Positions 43,575 through 52,500 of a DNA stretch of 64,000 bases are shown here, piece after piece. Source of the DNA: Acidobacteriaceae bacterium (GTDB lineage: Bacteria; Acidobacteriota; Terriglobia; Terriglobales; Acidobacteriaceae); the NCBI GenBank assembly GCA_027449965.1, contig DAIDKP010000023.1, positions 119,868-183,867 of the forward strand, read 5' to 3'. Position 1 is the first letter of the stretch, and each line of letters begins with the position of its first letter. The notes beneath the pieces are model-generated. The model was not told the DNA's origin and did no database searches. It was given only the letters and a program-made list of their open reading frames with translations. The position numbers were made by a program, and so were the translations under genes.

Positions 43575-43835
43575 GGTTCCCCCTCGCAATACAAGAATGG
43601 ACAGACCCGCCGCAGCGGAATGGAAACATCTCTACGGAGTATCGAATGGCACTGCAAATCATGCTGCATCCTCGCTCCACGGGGCGAAGCTGCAGGAGCG
43701 GTTTCCCGGAGCCGCTCAAAGCATGGCCTAAAACTATCACAGGGTCGCGCCGACCGCTTCCAAAATCAATCACCGAAACAGCGGGAGCGAAGACTCTATA
43801 CTGGACTTTCAAAGATTTTTTTGCGAGGCGGTGCA

Positions 43836-44159
43836 ATGAGCGCAGAGGTAACGATTGCCGAGGTTGAGCGAGTGGCAGAACTGGCCAATCTGGAGCTTGC
43901 CGCAGAGGAAGCTGCGCACATGCAGCGCGATCTGAACGCCATTCTCGGCTATGTCGATCAGCTTCGTCAGATCGACACAAGTCAAGTGGAGCCGATGGCG
44001 CAGGTCGGCGAACTTTTTGTTGCCACCCGGACCGATAGCCGTGGAGAATCCCTTCGCGTCGATGAGTTGCGTCCATCGCTCCAACGCACGGACGTCATGG
44101 ATTCGGCTCCGGAGACCGACGGGGCATTCTTCAAGACGCCCAAGGTGATCGAGCGATAA
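43836..44159 (+). CDS. gatC: Aspartyl/glutamyl-tRNA(Asn/Gln) amidotransferase subunit C
   Basis: Small stabilising subunit of the GatCAB transamidosome that corrects misacylated Glu-tRNA(Gln) and Asp-tRNA(Asn). The 107-residue protein shows the family pattern VERVAELANLELAAEE, LNAILGYVDQLRQIDT and LRVDELRPSL, ending in FKTPKVIE. ATG 43836 has a GAGG element seven bases upstream. A much longer open frame extends upstream, but it overlaps the divergent M14 gene and is not coding. It is followed after 23 bases by gatA. Confidence 0.96.
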   Translation: MSAEVTIAEVERVAELANLELAAEEAAHMQRDLNAILGYVDQLRQIDTSQVEPMAQVGELFVATRTDSRGESLRVDELRPSLQRTDVMDSAPETDGAFFKTPKVIER

Positions 44160-44182
44160 CACCGTTACGCGCACAGGAGCGC

Positions 44183-45664
44183 ATGAGAGAGACCATGAGT
44201 GCACAGGAATCAGTCGGCCCCCTGCGGCAGAAGCCGCAATCCATCCGCAAGCTGCGCGCCTCCCTGGCCGAGGGTCACCAGCGCGCAACTTCCCTTGCGG
44301 AGGGATATTACGCTCGCATCGAACGATTCAATCCGCAGATCAACGCATATCTGGCTCTGACTCGCGAGCTGGCAATGGAGCAGGCTGCCGCCATCGATGC
44401 GCAAGCGGCGGCTGGCAATCCCTTGCCTCCGCTCGCCGGTGTTCCTGTGGGCATCAAGGATGTGCTCACACTGCGCGGCGTTCCTGCCACAGCCGGCTCG
44501 CGCATTCTGGAGAACTATCGTCCTCCCTATGACGCCACAGCCGTCACACGGCTCCGTGATGCCGGTGCCGTTTTGCTGGGCAAGCTGAACTGCGATGAGT
44601 TTGCCATGGGGTCGTCCAATGAAAACTCCGCCTATGGTCCCGTGCGCAATCCGGTGGCTCTGGACCGCGTTCCGGGCGGTTCCAGCGGTGGCTCTGCCGC
44701 AGCCGTCGCAGCCGATCTGGCAGTGGCCACGCTGGGCACGGACACGGGCGGCTCCATCCGTCAGCCTGCCAGTTTTTGCGGCGTGGTTGGCGTGTTGCCC
44801 ACCTACGGACGAGTCTCGCGGTACGGATTGATTGCCTTTGCCTCGTCGCTGGATCGGGTTGGGCCGTTTGCCGCCTCCGTTCAGGATGCGGCGGAAGTCC
44901 TTCATGTGCTCGCAGGCCACGATTCTCTGGACGCCACCAGTGCCACGCAGCCCGTGGACGATTATGTGGCCGCCACGGCGCAAGACGTGAAGGGCATGAA
45001 AATCGGCATTCCGGAAGAGTACTTTGGCGAGGGCCTCGACCCTGAAGTGCGTGCCGCTGTCGAAGCGGGCATCGACGCTCTGCGCGCCCAGGGGTGTGAG
45101 ATTCGAAGCATCCGTCTCAGGCACACGCAGTATGCCATCCCCGTGTACTACCTGGTGGCTACCGCCGAGGCCAGCGCCAATCTTGCGCGCTTCGACGGAG
45201 TTCGCTTCGGATATCGCTCCAGCAGCGCCACGAATCTTTCATCGATGTATAAGCTCTCACGTGAAGAGGGCTTTGGTGCTGAGGTCAAGCGGCGCATCCT
45301 GCTCGGCACCTACGCCTTGAGCGCCGGATACTATGACGCCTACTATCGCAAGGCACAGCAGGTGCGGCGCATTCTTGCCGAAGAGTTTCGCGACGCTTTT
45401 GCCGAAGTCGACGCCATCGTTGCGCCCACAGCTCCGACGGCTGCCTTTCGCATCGGTGAAAAAAGCGCTGATCCGCTGGCCATGTATCTGGCGGATATCT
45501 ACACGGTCACGGCAAGTCTGGCCGGCATCTGCGGGCTTTCCGTGCCATGCGGAGCCACAGCGGCCGGATTGCCGGTCGGTTTGCAGGTGCTTGGGCCGCA
45601 CTTTGGCGAGAGCGCAATCTTTCGCGTGGCAGCAGCCGTGGAGCGGACCACCCAGGGCGAGTAA
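44183..45664 (+). CDS. gatA: Aspartyl/glutamyl-tRNA(Asn/Gln) amidotransferase subunit A
   Basis: Amidase subunit of GatCAB, releasing ammonia from glutamine or asparagine. The 493-residue protein has the complete amidase-signature triad: the lysine in GVPVGIKDVLT, the cis-serine in GGSSGGSAAAVAA and the nucleophilic serine in TDTGGSIRQPA. The C-terminal PTAPTAAFRIGEK and GLSVPCGATAAGLPVGLQVLG blocks are also typical. Two ATG codons (44183, 44195) are possible starts; the first has GGAG just upstream. It forms an operon with gatC; gatB is not in the window. Confidence 0.96.
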   Translation: MRETMSAQESVGPLRQKPQSIRKLRASLAEGHQRATSLAEGYYARIERFNPQINAYLALTRELAMEQAAAIDAQAAAGNPLPPLAGVPVGIKDVLTLRGVPATAGSRILENYRPPYDATAVTRLRDAGAVLLGKLNCDEFAMGSSNENSAYGPVRNPVALDRVPGGSSGGSAAAVAADLAVATLGTDTGGSIRQPASFCGVVGVLPTYGRVSRYGLIAFASSLDRVGPFAASVQDAAEVLHVLAGHDSLDATSATQPVDDYVAATAQDVKGMKIGIPEEYFGEGLDPEVRAAVEAGIDALRAQGCEIRSIRLRHTQYAIPVYYLVATAEASANLARFDGVRFGYRSSSATNLSSMYKLSREEGFGAEVKRRILLGTYALSAGYYDAYYRKAQQVRRILAEEFRDAFAEVDAIVAPTAPTAAFRIGEKSADPLAMYLADIYTVTASLAGICGLSVPCGATAAGLPVGLQVLGPHFGESAIFRVAAAVERTTQGE

Positions 45665-45699
45665 GTCAAAAACGAGCCAGTCAGGACAGGAGCCAGGCC

Positions 45700-46542
45700 A
45701 TGTCGCGCAAGCAGAGAATCCCGAAGCAACGGAGCCTCCTGAAGCGGATCGGGGCAATTGTGCTGGCGATCATACTTGGTCATACGGCAGCAGGAGCCGC
45801 GGCAGAACGCGGACACCACGCCGTTACTCTGGGCGCCGCTCGAAGTGTGCCCTACTCGCACGAAGGCGATCCCTCGGGATCGAACGGCGATGAAAACAAG
45901 CTTGCCGTGCGGCCTCTGGTCGTCGATGGCCACGTTACGGAGTGGACCACAGGCCCGCTGCACGAGGTCACCGAGCGCAGCTTTGTCGTGCGCCGCGCCA
46001 TCCGGATCAACGACGCGCTTCCCGATCAAAAAGTCGGCAAAAGCGGAGACTGGGTCTGGCAGCGAGGACCGTGGCTGCTGATCGATCACCTCACCGGACA
46101 CGTCACCCAGCTTCGCTTGCCGGACTTTGATCCGGCGGTGAGCGATGTGGTCTGGTTTCGCGATTACGCGGCATATTGCGGCGTTACTCCCTCCGGCAAA
46201 AGTCTCTACGCTGTGGTGGCGCAGATCGCCGTGCGCAAGCCGCGCCTGAGCCAAAAGCTCGCAGCCTTTGATCCTGAGCATCACCTGTGGCCAGTCTGTG
46301 CCGAGCCGGTGTGGCAGCGCGATCCTTTGCGCGTCACCTTCCAGCCGACCTCCGCGGCCGCTCGCAGCTTTGATCTTGTCGGCGACGCAGCCGTACTGGT
46401 GGAGCAGGACGATCCGGAACCGGCGACCGCGCCGGTTCATCCGCAGGCAGATATGACTGGGAGCGTTTCGAACCAGGCACCGGCATCCGGCAGCGCCAAA
46501 CCCTCAGCGAACGCACCCGCAGGCAACGGCCCGCAGCACTGA
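45700..46542 (+). CDS. Secreted hypothetical protein
   Basis: A 280-residue protein with a basic N-terminus and Sec signal peptide (RKQRIPKQRSLLKRIGAIVL..., cleavage near GAAAER). The mature part contains VVDGHVTEWTTGPLHEVTERSFVVRRAIRIND and repeated beta-strand-like segments (VWQRGPWLLIDHLTG, VVWFRDYAAYCGV), ending in a proline/alanine-rich low-complexity tail. The pattern suggests a soluble beta-rich periplasmic protein. No family is recognised. GGAG lies nine bases before the ATG, 36 bases downstream of gatA, so cotranscription with gatCA is plausible. Confidence 0.78.
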   Translation: MSRKQRIPKQRSLLKRIGAIVLAIILGHTAAGAAAERGHHAVTLGAARSVPYSHEGDPSGSNGDENKLAVRPLVVDGHVTEWTTGPLHEVTERSFVVRRAIRINDALPDQKVGKSGDWVWQRGPWLLIDHLTGHVTQLRLPDFDPAVSDVVWFRDYAAYCGVTPSGKSLYAVVAQIAVRKPRLSQKLAAFDPEHHLWPVCAEPVWQRDPLRVTFQPTSAAARSFDLVGDAAVLVEQDDPEPATAPVHPQADMTGSVSNQAPASGSAKPSANAPAGNGPQH

Positions 46543-46597
46543 AAGCAGGCCGCAGCGCTGAACGCGCATTCCGTGCGGTTGAAGGAGATGGAAAGGG

Positions 46598-47200
46598 ATG
46601 GAATCTCTGGACGAACTGTTGCAGCAGGCAGAGGTTGCGCATGGGCATCTCTGCGCGGGGCAGATTCTCGGCGTCCGCATGGCCACGCTCGCCTGTCGGA
46701 TGCTTGGCGTCGAGCAGCCGCGCGGTGCGGATCGCAAGCGCCTGGTCTGCTTTGTGGAAATTGATCGCTGCGCAACCGATGCCATCGGCCTGGTGACCGG
46801 GTGCCGACTGGGGCGGCGGGCACTGAAGTTTCGTGACTGGGGCAAGATGGCCGCCACCTTCGTCGATCTGGCCTCGGATCGCGCCCTGCGCGTGGTCGCA
46901 CTTGAGTCTTCGCGCGAGCTGGCTCGGGCGCGCTTTCCCCATGTCGAGCCATCCTCCGCGCAGCAGAAGCTTGCCTACCGCTCGCTGGCGGACGATGAGC
47001 TCTTCGCCGCCCAATGGGTCCGTGTCCAACTGCCTCCGGAAGAGATGCCAGGGTACAAGGGTGCTCGCGTTCCGTGTGCCCAGTGCGGCGAGGGGGTGAA
47101 CTTCGGTCGCTATCAGGCTCACAGGCAGGCGGACGGCACAGAGCGGCTCCTGTGCCGGAGCTGCGCCCATCCGGAGCTGCGTTACTGGCAGCCTCTATAG
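46598..47200 (+). CDS. FmdE family protein with C-terminal zinc ribbon
   Basis: A 200-residue protein of the FmdE family (named from the tungsten formylmethanofuran dehydrogenase operon). The N-terminal motif HGHLCAGQILGVRMA and the block DRCATDAIGLVTGCRLGRRALKFRDWGKMAATF match the family core. A C-terminal zinc ribbon is visible as CAQCGEGVNFGR...LLCRSC. In bacteria these proteins are linked to molybdenum or tungsten cofactor biology, but their exact role is unsettled. No Mo-dependent enzyme is nearby. The ORF starts at an ATG preceded by a purine-rich GAAGGAGATGGAAAGG. Confidence 0.87.
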   Translation: MESLDELLQQAEVAHGHLCAGQILGVRMATLACRMLGVEQPRGADRKRLVCFVEIDRCATDAIGLVTGCRLGRRALKFRDWGKMAATFVDLASDRALRVVALESSRELARARFPHVEPSSAQQKLAYRSLADDELFAAQWVRVQLPPEEMPGYKGARVPCAQCGEGVNFGRYQAHRQADGTERLLCRSCAHPELRYWQPL

Positions 47201-47286
47201 CCGTGTTCGCCGCCCCCGTTTGTCTTTCTTCGGACGAAATGGCTATGGTTTGTTAGACTGAATGCGCGGCTTTCCGGGGATTTGCA

Positions 47287-47347
47287 CAACCGTGCTTCCT
47301 GCCGGTCGCCTCGTTTGTTTTCAAGCGTCGAACAGGAAGTGGAGTTG
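47287..47347 (+). promoter_or_regulatory. Structured RNA leader candidate upstream of yajC
   Basis: An extended stem can be drawn: CAAC (47287-47290) with GTTG (47344-47347), then CTTCCTG (47295-47301) with CAGGAAG (47333-47339), then CGTTTG (47312-47317) with CAAGCG (47322-47327) closing a TTTT loop. Further small hairpins follow (CCGCA/TGCGG, and GCGC-AAAA-GCGC just before the yajC binding site). The region 47201-47482 holds no gene. A known RNA family was not recognised. Confidence 0.4.
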
Positions 47348-47488
47348 GGAAGAGCGCCGCAGGCTGCGGTCGCTTCAAGGCTGGTGGAAAGCCCTGCCGT
47401 CACCTGCCATTCCGGGAGACCAATTTAGCGATTCCAGCCCGTGTTTGGCTGAGTCCAGCGCAAAAGCGCAGGACAGAGAAGGATGTGT

Positions 47489-47806
47489 GTGTTGACTCAA
47501 CTCGCCATGATCGTCGCCGCCGGCTCCGGCAGTTCCGCCGTCTCTCTTCTTCTTCCTTTGCTGATGATTGCGGTGGTGTATTTCCTGATGATCCGCCCTC
47601 AGCAGCGAAAGCAGAAGACCTGGAACGAGATGCTCGCCAAGCTGAAAGCAGGCGACAAGGTCACGACCACCGGCGGCATCCGCGGCACCATTCTCAGCCT
47701 CAAAGACGATACCCTTGTGTTGCGCGTGGCGCCGGATGGTTTGAAGCTTGAAGTGGTAAAAAGCGCAATCGCCGCAGTGACCACTCAGGAAGACGCGGGA
47801 AAATAG
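47489..47806 (+). CDS. yajC: Preprotein translocase accessory subunit YajC
   Basis: A 105-residue single-span membrane protein that partners SecD and SecF. A hydrophobic helix (VSLLLPLLMIAVVYFLMI) is followed by RPQQRKQKTW and the cytoplasmic KLKAGDKVTTTGGIRGTI core, typical of YajC. The ATG at 47483 sits directly against AGAAGG, so the in-frame GTG at 47489 (or TTG at 47492), six to nine bases away, is the more likely start. It heads the operon yajC-secD-secF. Confidence 0.94.
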   Translation: MLTQLAMIVAAGSGSSAVSLLLPLLMIAVVYFLMIRPQQRKQKTWNEMLAKLKAGDKVTTTGGIRGTILSLKDDTLVLRVAPDGLKLEVVKSAIAAVTTQEDAGK

Positions 47807-47842
47807 CGCTCAGCATCGCGGAAGGCACAGAAAGATCCCATC

Positions 47843-49468
47843 ATGAAGAAGAATCTGAACGGAAAGATTGCACTCATCCTCGGCACGCTGCTCGTGTTTC
47901 TCTACGGCATCTTCGGCATTCCGAAGGGCGTCAGCGGCGCGGCACTGGAGCAGGCCATCACCCAGCGCATTCACCTGGGCCTGGACCTGCGTGGTGGCGC
48001 ACACCTCATCCTGCAGGTTGTCGTCAAGGACGCCATCAATGCCGAGACCGACAACACTGTGGCTCGCATTGAGCAGGCCATGGCGGATAACCACCTCACC
48101 TACACGCAGGTGTTGAAGCCGGACCCGAATACGCCGCAGACCATTCGCATCGAAGGCGTCGATCCGCTGCACTCAAGCGCGGTCAGCAGTGAGCTTACCG
48201 ATCGTTTTGGCACGGAGTATGACATTGCCAGCAACAGCAATGACCACAGCTTTACGCTGACCATGAAGCCCTCCGTGCTTGCCGATCTGGAGTCTCGCAC
48301 GCTCGATCAGTCGATTGAGACGATCCGCGACCGCGTTGACCGCCTGGGTGTCAGCGAGCCGGTGATTCAGCGCTACGGTCTGGGCGCCAATGAAATTCTG
48401 GTGGAGTTGCCGGGCGTCGAAGACCTGGATCGCATCAAGGACATTATCCAGTCCACCTCCCGGCTGGAGGTGCATGAGGTCGCGGGCAATCCCGACGGCT
48501 ACGCCAGCGAACAGGAAGCGATGACCAGCCTTGGTGGCGCCATTCCTCCGGATGAATATCTGGTGCATGGCGACCCGCAGGGCGTCAGCTCGGATGGCTC
48601 CGACCGCGTCTTCCTGCTGAAGCGCGTCTCCATCGTGGGCGGGCGCGATTTTCGCGACGCCAGCGCCATTGGTCCCAACGATTCCGGGCGGCAGGGCGTC
48701 AACTTTGTGCTCACCAATGCCGGCGGCCAGCGCTTCTATGACTACACCTCCTCGCACGTGGGCAGCTACATGGCGATTGTGCTCGGCGACCGCGTGAAAA
48801 ATGTTGCCGTCATCAAGTCCGCGATTCGCGACAATGGTCAGATCGAAGGCCAGTTCAGCAAGGAGCAGATTGACGCACTGTCCCTCACGCTTCGCACAGG
48901 AGCCTTGCCAGCCAGCATCATTCCCATCGAGCAGCGCACCGTGGGCGCATCACTTGGCGCGGACTCTATCCGCCAGGGCGTCATCGCCGCCATTGCCGGA
49001 ACGCTTGCCGTCATGTTCTTCATGCTGCTCTACTATCGCGGCGCGGGCATCAACGCGGATCTGGCTCTCTTTCTGAACCTGGTGATTCTGCTTGGATTCA
49101 TGGGCTTCAGCCAGTCCACGCTCACTTTGCCGGGCATCGCCGGCGTCATTCTTACCATAGGTATGGGCGTGGACTCGAACGTGCTGATCTTTGAGCGCAT
49201 TCGAGAAGAGATGCGAGCGGGCAAAGGTGCCGCACAGGCCGTCGACCAGGGTTTTGCTCACGCATGGGTGACCATCGTCGATACGCACGTGACCACGATT
49301 GTCTCGGCTGCCATCCTCTTCATGTTTGGCACCGGTCCGGTGAAGGGCTTTGCCGTAACCCTCTTCTTCGGTCTATTGGCCAATCTCTTCACGGCCGTCT
49401 TCGTCTCGCGCGTCATCTTTGACTCGCACTTGAACAACATGAAAGCCGGAGCGCGGATCTCCATCTAG
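47843..49468 (+). CDS. secD: Protein translocase subunit SecD
   Basis: Membrane protein that uses proton motive force to help complete protein export, together with SecF and YajC. The 541-residue protein has one N-terminal helix, the family motif RIHLGLDLRGGAHLILQV, a large periplasmic region with the second conserved motif (GVSEPVIQRYGLGANEILVELPGV), and a C-terminal block of membrane helices with MFFMLLYYRGAGINADLALFLN and the loop VDSNVLIFERIREE. The gap to yajC is 36 bases. Confidence 0.98.
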   Translation: MKKNLNGKIALILGTLLVFLYGIFGIPKGVSGAALEQAITQRIHLGLDLRGGAHLILQVVVKDAINAETDNTVARIEQAMADNHLTYTQVLKPDPNTPQTIRIEGVDPLHSSAVSSELTDRFGTEYDIASNSNDHSFTLTMKPSVLADLESRTLDQSIETIRDRVDRLGVSEPVIQRYGLGANEILVELPGVEDLDRIKDIIQSTSRLEVHEVAGNPDGYASEQEAMTSLGGAIPPDEYLVHGDPQGVSSDGSDRVFLLKRVSIVGGRDFRDASAIGPNDSGRQGVNFVLTNAGGQRFYDYTSSHVGSYMAIVLGDRVKNVAVIKSAIRDNGQIEGQFSKEQIDALSLTLRTGALPASIIPIEQRTVGASLGADSIRQGVIAAIAGTLAVMFFMLLYYRGAGINADLALFLNLVILLGFMGFSQSTLTLPGIAGVILTIGMGVDSNVLIFERIREEMRAGKGAAQAVDQGFAHAWVTIVDTHVTTIVSAAILFMFGTGPVKGFAVTLFFGLLANLFTAVFVSRVIFDSHLNNMKAGARISI

Positions 49469-49537
49469 CGATTGCAATGCGTGAGGCTTTGTGGACCAAC
49501 GCAAAGCCCACATGATTGGGAAGGTACGGAAAGCATC

Positions 49538-50494
49538 GTGGAACTTTTTACGGGTGTAACTATCGACTGGCTTGGCAAGAAGTGGTACTTCCTTGCCTTT
49601 TCGCTTCTCTTCAGCGTCTCCGGCATCATCTCCATGGGGATTCACTTTGCGCGCACCGGTAGCCCTGTGCCTTTGGGCGTGGACTTCAAAGGCGGCACCG
49701 AGGTGCAGGTGACTTTCACCGAAACGCCGGATGTCAACCAGGTACGCAATGCGACCAATGCCGCTGGCCTGCACGACGTGAAGATCGTCTCCTATGACGT
49801 TCCCTCGAAGCATGAGCTGCTGATCAGCCTGCCCGAGCAGTCCGACGTGAACGTGGACAGCAGCCGCAAGCAGATTCTTGACGCTTTGCACCAGCACTAC
49901 AACAACCCCATTCTGGAAAGCAGTGTTCAGGCCGTTGGCCCGACCGTCGGTCGTCAGCTGGAGAAGCAGGCAGGCCTGGCTACGCTCTATTCGCTCGTCG
50001 GCATGCTGGTCTATCTCTGGTTCCGCTTTGAGCTGATCTACGGCGTCGCCGCTGTTGTTGCTGTCTTCCATGACACCCTCATCACGGTCGGCGCCTTCGC
50101 GCTCACCGGCCAGGAGATCAGCCTCACCGTCATCGCAGCCATCCTGACCCTCGTCGGCTATTCCATGAACGACACCATCGTCGTCTTTGACCGCATTCGA
50201 GAGAATCTCCGCATCAGTCGCCGCGAGGGACTCGCCGATGTCGTCAATCGCAGCATCAACCAGACCCTGAGCCGAACCGTGCTCACTTCAGGACTCACCT
50301 TCCTCACCGTCCTTGCGCTCTATATCTTTGGCGGCAAGGTGCTCAGCGGTTTTTCCTTTGCACTGGTCGTCGGCATCCTGATCGGCACCTACTCTTCGAT
50401 CGCCGTGGCGGCTCCGATGCTGGTTGCCTATCAGGACTGGCGCATGAAACGCGGCAAGGCCGCCACGCTTCCCGCAGCCAAACGCAGCCGCTGA
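49538..50494 (+). CDS. secF: Protein translocase subunit SecF
   Basis: Partner of SecD in the Sec translocon. The 318-residue protein shows the SecF marks: an N-terminal helix, LGVDFKGGTEVQV, the periplasmic domain and five membrane helices at the C-terminus with SLTVIAAILTLVGYSMNDTIVVFDRIREN. The GTG at 49538 with GGAAAG five bases upstream gives a normal-length N-terminus; the 22-codon upstream extension is not typical. secD and secF are separate genes here. A hairpin follows the stop codon. Confidence 0.97.
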   Translation: MELFTGVTIDWLGKKWYFLAFSLLFSVSGIISMGIHFARTGSPVPLGVDFKGGTEVQVTFTETPDVNQVRNATNAAGLHDVKIVSYDVPSKHELLISLPEQSDVNVDSSRKQILDALHQHYNNPILESSVQAVGPTVGRQLEKQAGLATLYSLVGMLVYLWFRFELIYGVAAVVAVFHDTLITVGAFALTGQEISLTVIAAILTLVGYSMNDTIVVFDRIRENLRISRREGLADVVNRSINQTLSRTVLTSGLTFLTVLALYIFGGKVLSGFSFALVVGILIGTYSSIAVAAPMLVAYQDWRMKRGKAATLPAAKRSR

Positions 50495-50527
50495 TCGGAA
50501 TCGAACGATTCGATAATCTTCTTTCAT

Positions 50528-50555
50528 GCAGCCTCGGGCGCAAGCTCGAGGCTGC
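50528..50555 (+). terminator. Terminator-like hairpin after secF
   Basis: A 12-bp stem with one G-T wobble (arms 50528-50539 and 50544-50555) closes a GCAA (GNRA) tetraloop. The following sequence (ACTGTATTTG) is only weakly T-rich, so it may be rho-assisted or a processing signal. It separates the sec operon from tonB. Confidence 0.7.
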
Positions 50556-50723
50556 ACTGTATTTGCAGCAGATTCGCAAGATATTTTGCAGCTCTGAGGC
50601 TCATCTGATATAGGTTGAACACACCAGTTCCAAAGGGAAATGTTAGCCGTAAAAAATCGGGAACATTCTTCAGCCTCGCGGTGTCTGTAGTGTTAAGAAA
50701 TCTATCGCGATTCGAGGTCGGCC

Positions 50724-51449
50724 ATGTTTGAAGATGCAACATTCGAATCCAGCAATCGGATCAAGAGCAAGAGCAAGTATTGGATGATTGTCACCACCGT
50801 CCTCTGCGGCTCTGTGATTGGCGTCATGGTCCTGATTCCGCTGATCTATCCCGAGGCGCTTCCCAAGCAGGCCATGGCGACTTTGCTGGTGGCGCCACCG
50901 CCACCACCACCACCGCCACCACCGCCACCACCGGAAGTGCATCAGGTTATCGTCAAGCCGCAGATGATGAACAACCAGCTCACGGCTCCTACCAGGATTC
51001 CCAAGCAGATCAAGATGGTTGCCGAAAAGGAAGCGCCGCCTTCGGCCGGATTTGGTGTCGCTGGCGGCATGGGCGGCGGCGACGGCGCTCCGGGTGGCGT
51101 AATCGGCAGCCTCTTTGGCAGTGCCAGCTCGGCTCCTGTCGTGAAGGCAGCTCCGCCGAAAAAGATCGCCATCTCGCAGGGCGTTGCTCAGGGCATGTTG
51201 CTGGAGAAGGTCAATCCGATCTATCCCGCGATTGCCAAAGCGGCTCGTATGCAGGGAACCGTCGTGCTTCAGGCGACAATCTCCAAGACGGGGACTATTC
51301 AGAATCTGCGCGTAGTCAGCGGTCCGGCGATGCTGCAGCAGTCGGCGCTTCAGGCGGTCAGCCGGTGGCGCTACAGGCCCTACCTGCTCAACGGCGATCC
51401 GGTTGAGGTGGAAACCACAGTCAATGTAGTCTTCAGCCTGGGTGGCTGA
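50724..51449 (+). CDS. tonB: TonB energy transducer
   Basis: Transmits the inner-membrane ion gradient to outer-membrane receptors. The 241-residue protein has a membrane anchor at about residues 20-42, a run of 14 prolines (about 58-71) that spans the periplasm, a glycine-rich stretch (about 105-125) and a C-terminal TonB domain (about 155-240) with VNPIYPAIAKAARMQGTVVLQATISK and SRWRYRPYLLNGDPVEVETTVNVVF. The proline run is coded by an almost pure CCACCG-type repeat. GAGG lies seven bases upstream of the ATG. It is followed by exbB and two exbD genes. Confidence 0.95.
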   Translation: MFEDATFESSNRIKSKSKYWMIVTTVLCGSVIGVMVLIPLIYPEALPKQAMATLLVAPPPPPPPPPPPPPEVHQVIVKPQMMNNQLTAPTRIPKQIKMVAEKEAPPSAGFGVAGGMGGGDGAPGGVIGSLFGSASSAPVVKAAPPKKIAISQGVAQGMLLEKVNPIYPAIAKAARMQGTVVLQATISKTGTIQNLRVVSGPAMLQQSALQAVSRWRYRPYLLNGDPVEVETTVNVVFSLGG

Positions 51450-51584
51450 GAGAACTTTCGCTCGGCTACCGGTCTTCCGGATGCCATTTCTTCGCGGGCC
51501 AGGGATTGTTTGTGCCGGATCCTTTAGCCTGTAACCGCAGCAGATTTCACCAGGTATTCAGCTATTCCCAGGAGGAACGATTCA

Positions 51585-52316
51585 GTGATTCTCACTCAGT
51601 TTGCACACCTTACCCACATCCCCGCAGCTCTGGCCATGTTCCAGGATGAAACCGTTGACTTCAGCATGATGGGCCTATGGAGCCATATGGGATACTTCGC
51701 CAAAGGCATTGCGATTATCCTGTTCATCATGTCGGTCTGGTCGCTGGCGGTCATGATCGATCGCTACCTGTACTTCTCCGCAGCCCGAAAGCAGTCGCGC
51801 GAGTTTGCTCCCAAGGTTGCCGGTGCACTCAAGGATCGCAAGCTCGAAGAGGCGATCAAGCTCGCCGATCGCAGCAAGAAGTCGCATCTTGCGGAAGTCG
51901 TCCAGGCTGGCTTGCAGGAGTTCAAGAGCCAGGGTGGAAGCGTCAATGAAGAGACCGTCGAGAGTGCGAAGCGTGCTCTGGAGAGGGCTGAAGCCATCGT
52001 CCACGCCAAGCTCAAGAAGGGTATCAGCGTTCTGGCCACGGTCGGTTCAACGGCTCCCTTCGTCGGCCTGCTGGGCACGGTTATGGGCATTCTGAACGCC
52101 TTTCAGCAGATCGCCACGCAGAAGTCTTCCGGCATCGGCGCTGTCGCCGGTGGCATCTCGGAAGCCCTCGTCACCACGGCCTTTGGTTTGATCGTGGCCA
52201 TCCCCGCCGTGATGTGCTTCAACTATTTCAGCGGACGCGTGGAAGCATTCGATGTGGAGATGGACAACTCGTCGAGCGAGCTGGTTGATTACTTCATCAA
52301 GCAGAGCAGCAAGTAA
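51585..52316 (+). CDS. exbB: ExbB/TolQ-type ion-channel subunit
   Basis: Proton-channel component that energises TonB. The 243-residue protein has three membrane helices, MAF...SVWSLAVMIDRYLYF near residues 35-60, and the conserved C-terminal pair ISVLATVGSTAPFVGLLGTVMGILNAF and GISEALVTTAFGLIVAIPAVMCFNYF, which match the MotA/TolQ/ExbB family. The start is a GTG with AGGAGG nine bases upstream. The stop is followed by a long gap containing a strong hairpin before exbD. Confidence 0.95.
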   Translation: MILTQFAHLTHIPAALAMFQDETVDFSMMGLWSHMGYFAKGIAIILFIMSVWSLAVMIDRYLYFSAARKQSREFAPKVAGALKDRKLEEAIKLADRSKKSHLAEVVQAGLQEFKSQGGSVNEETVESAKRALERAEAIVHAKLKKGISVLATVGSTAPFVGLLGTVMGILNAFQQIATQKSSGIGAVAGGISEALVTTAFGLIVAIPAVMCFNYFSGRVEAFDVEMDNSSSELVDYFIKQSSK

Positions 52317-52390
52317 CATCCATCCGTCCTCGCAATCCGGGCACACGGATTGCCTTTGGATCGGATGATTGTCTCTGGCCTGGGAAAGCA

Positions 52391-52424
52391 GCTCTGGCGG
52401 TCTCTTTTGAGTGACCGCCAGAGC
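52391..52424 (+). other. Strong hairpin in the exbB-exbD intergenic region
   Basis: GCTCTGGCGGTC (52391-52402) and GACCGCCAGAGC (52413-52424) form a perfect 12-bp stem with a 10-base loop. No T tract follows. In this position it may protect the exbB mRNA end, be an RNase processing barrier, or partly attenuate the distal genes. Confidence 0.7.
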
Positions 52425-52500
52425 GCAGGATGCTACCGCAGGCTGAAGAGCAGATGCGCAATGTAGCAGGGACGGCAAAACTCAGATTGGGAGCAGATAC

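Noticed and set aside
42672..43835. Long upstream extension of gatC
   Set aside because: It runs antisense through the M14 peptidase gene; gatC homology begins only at 43836, where a ribosome binding site is found.
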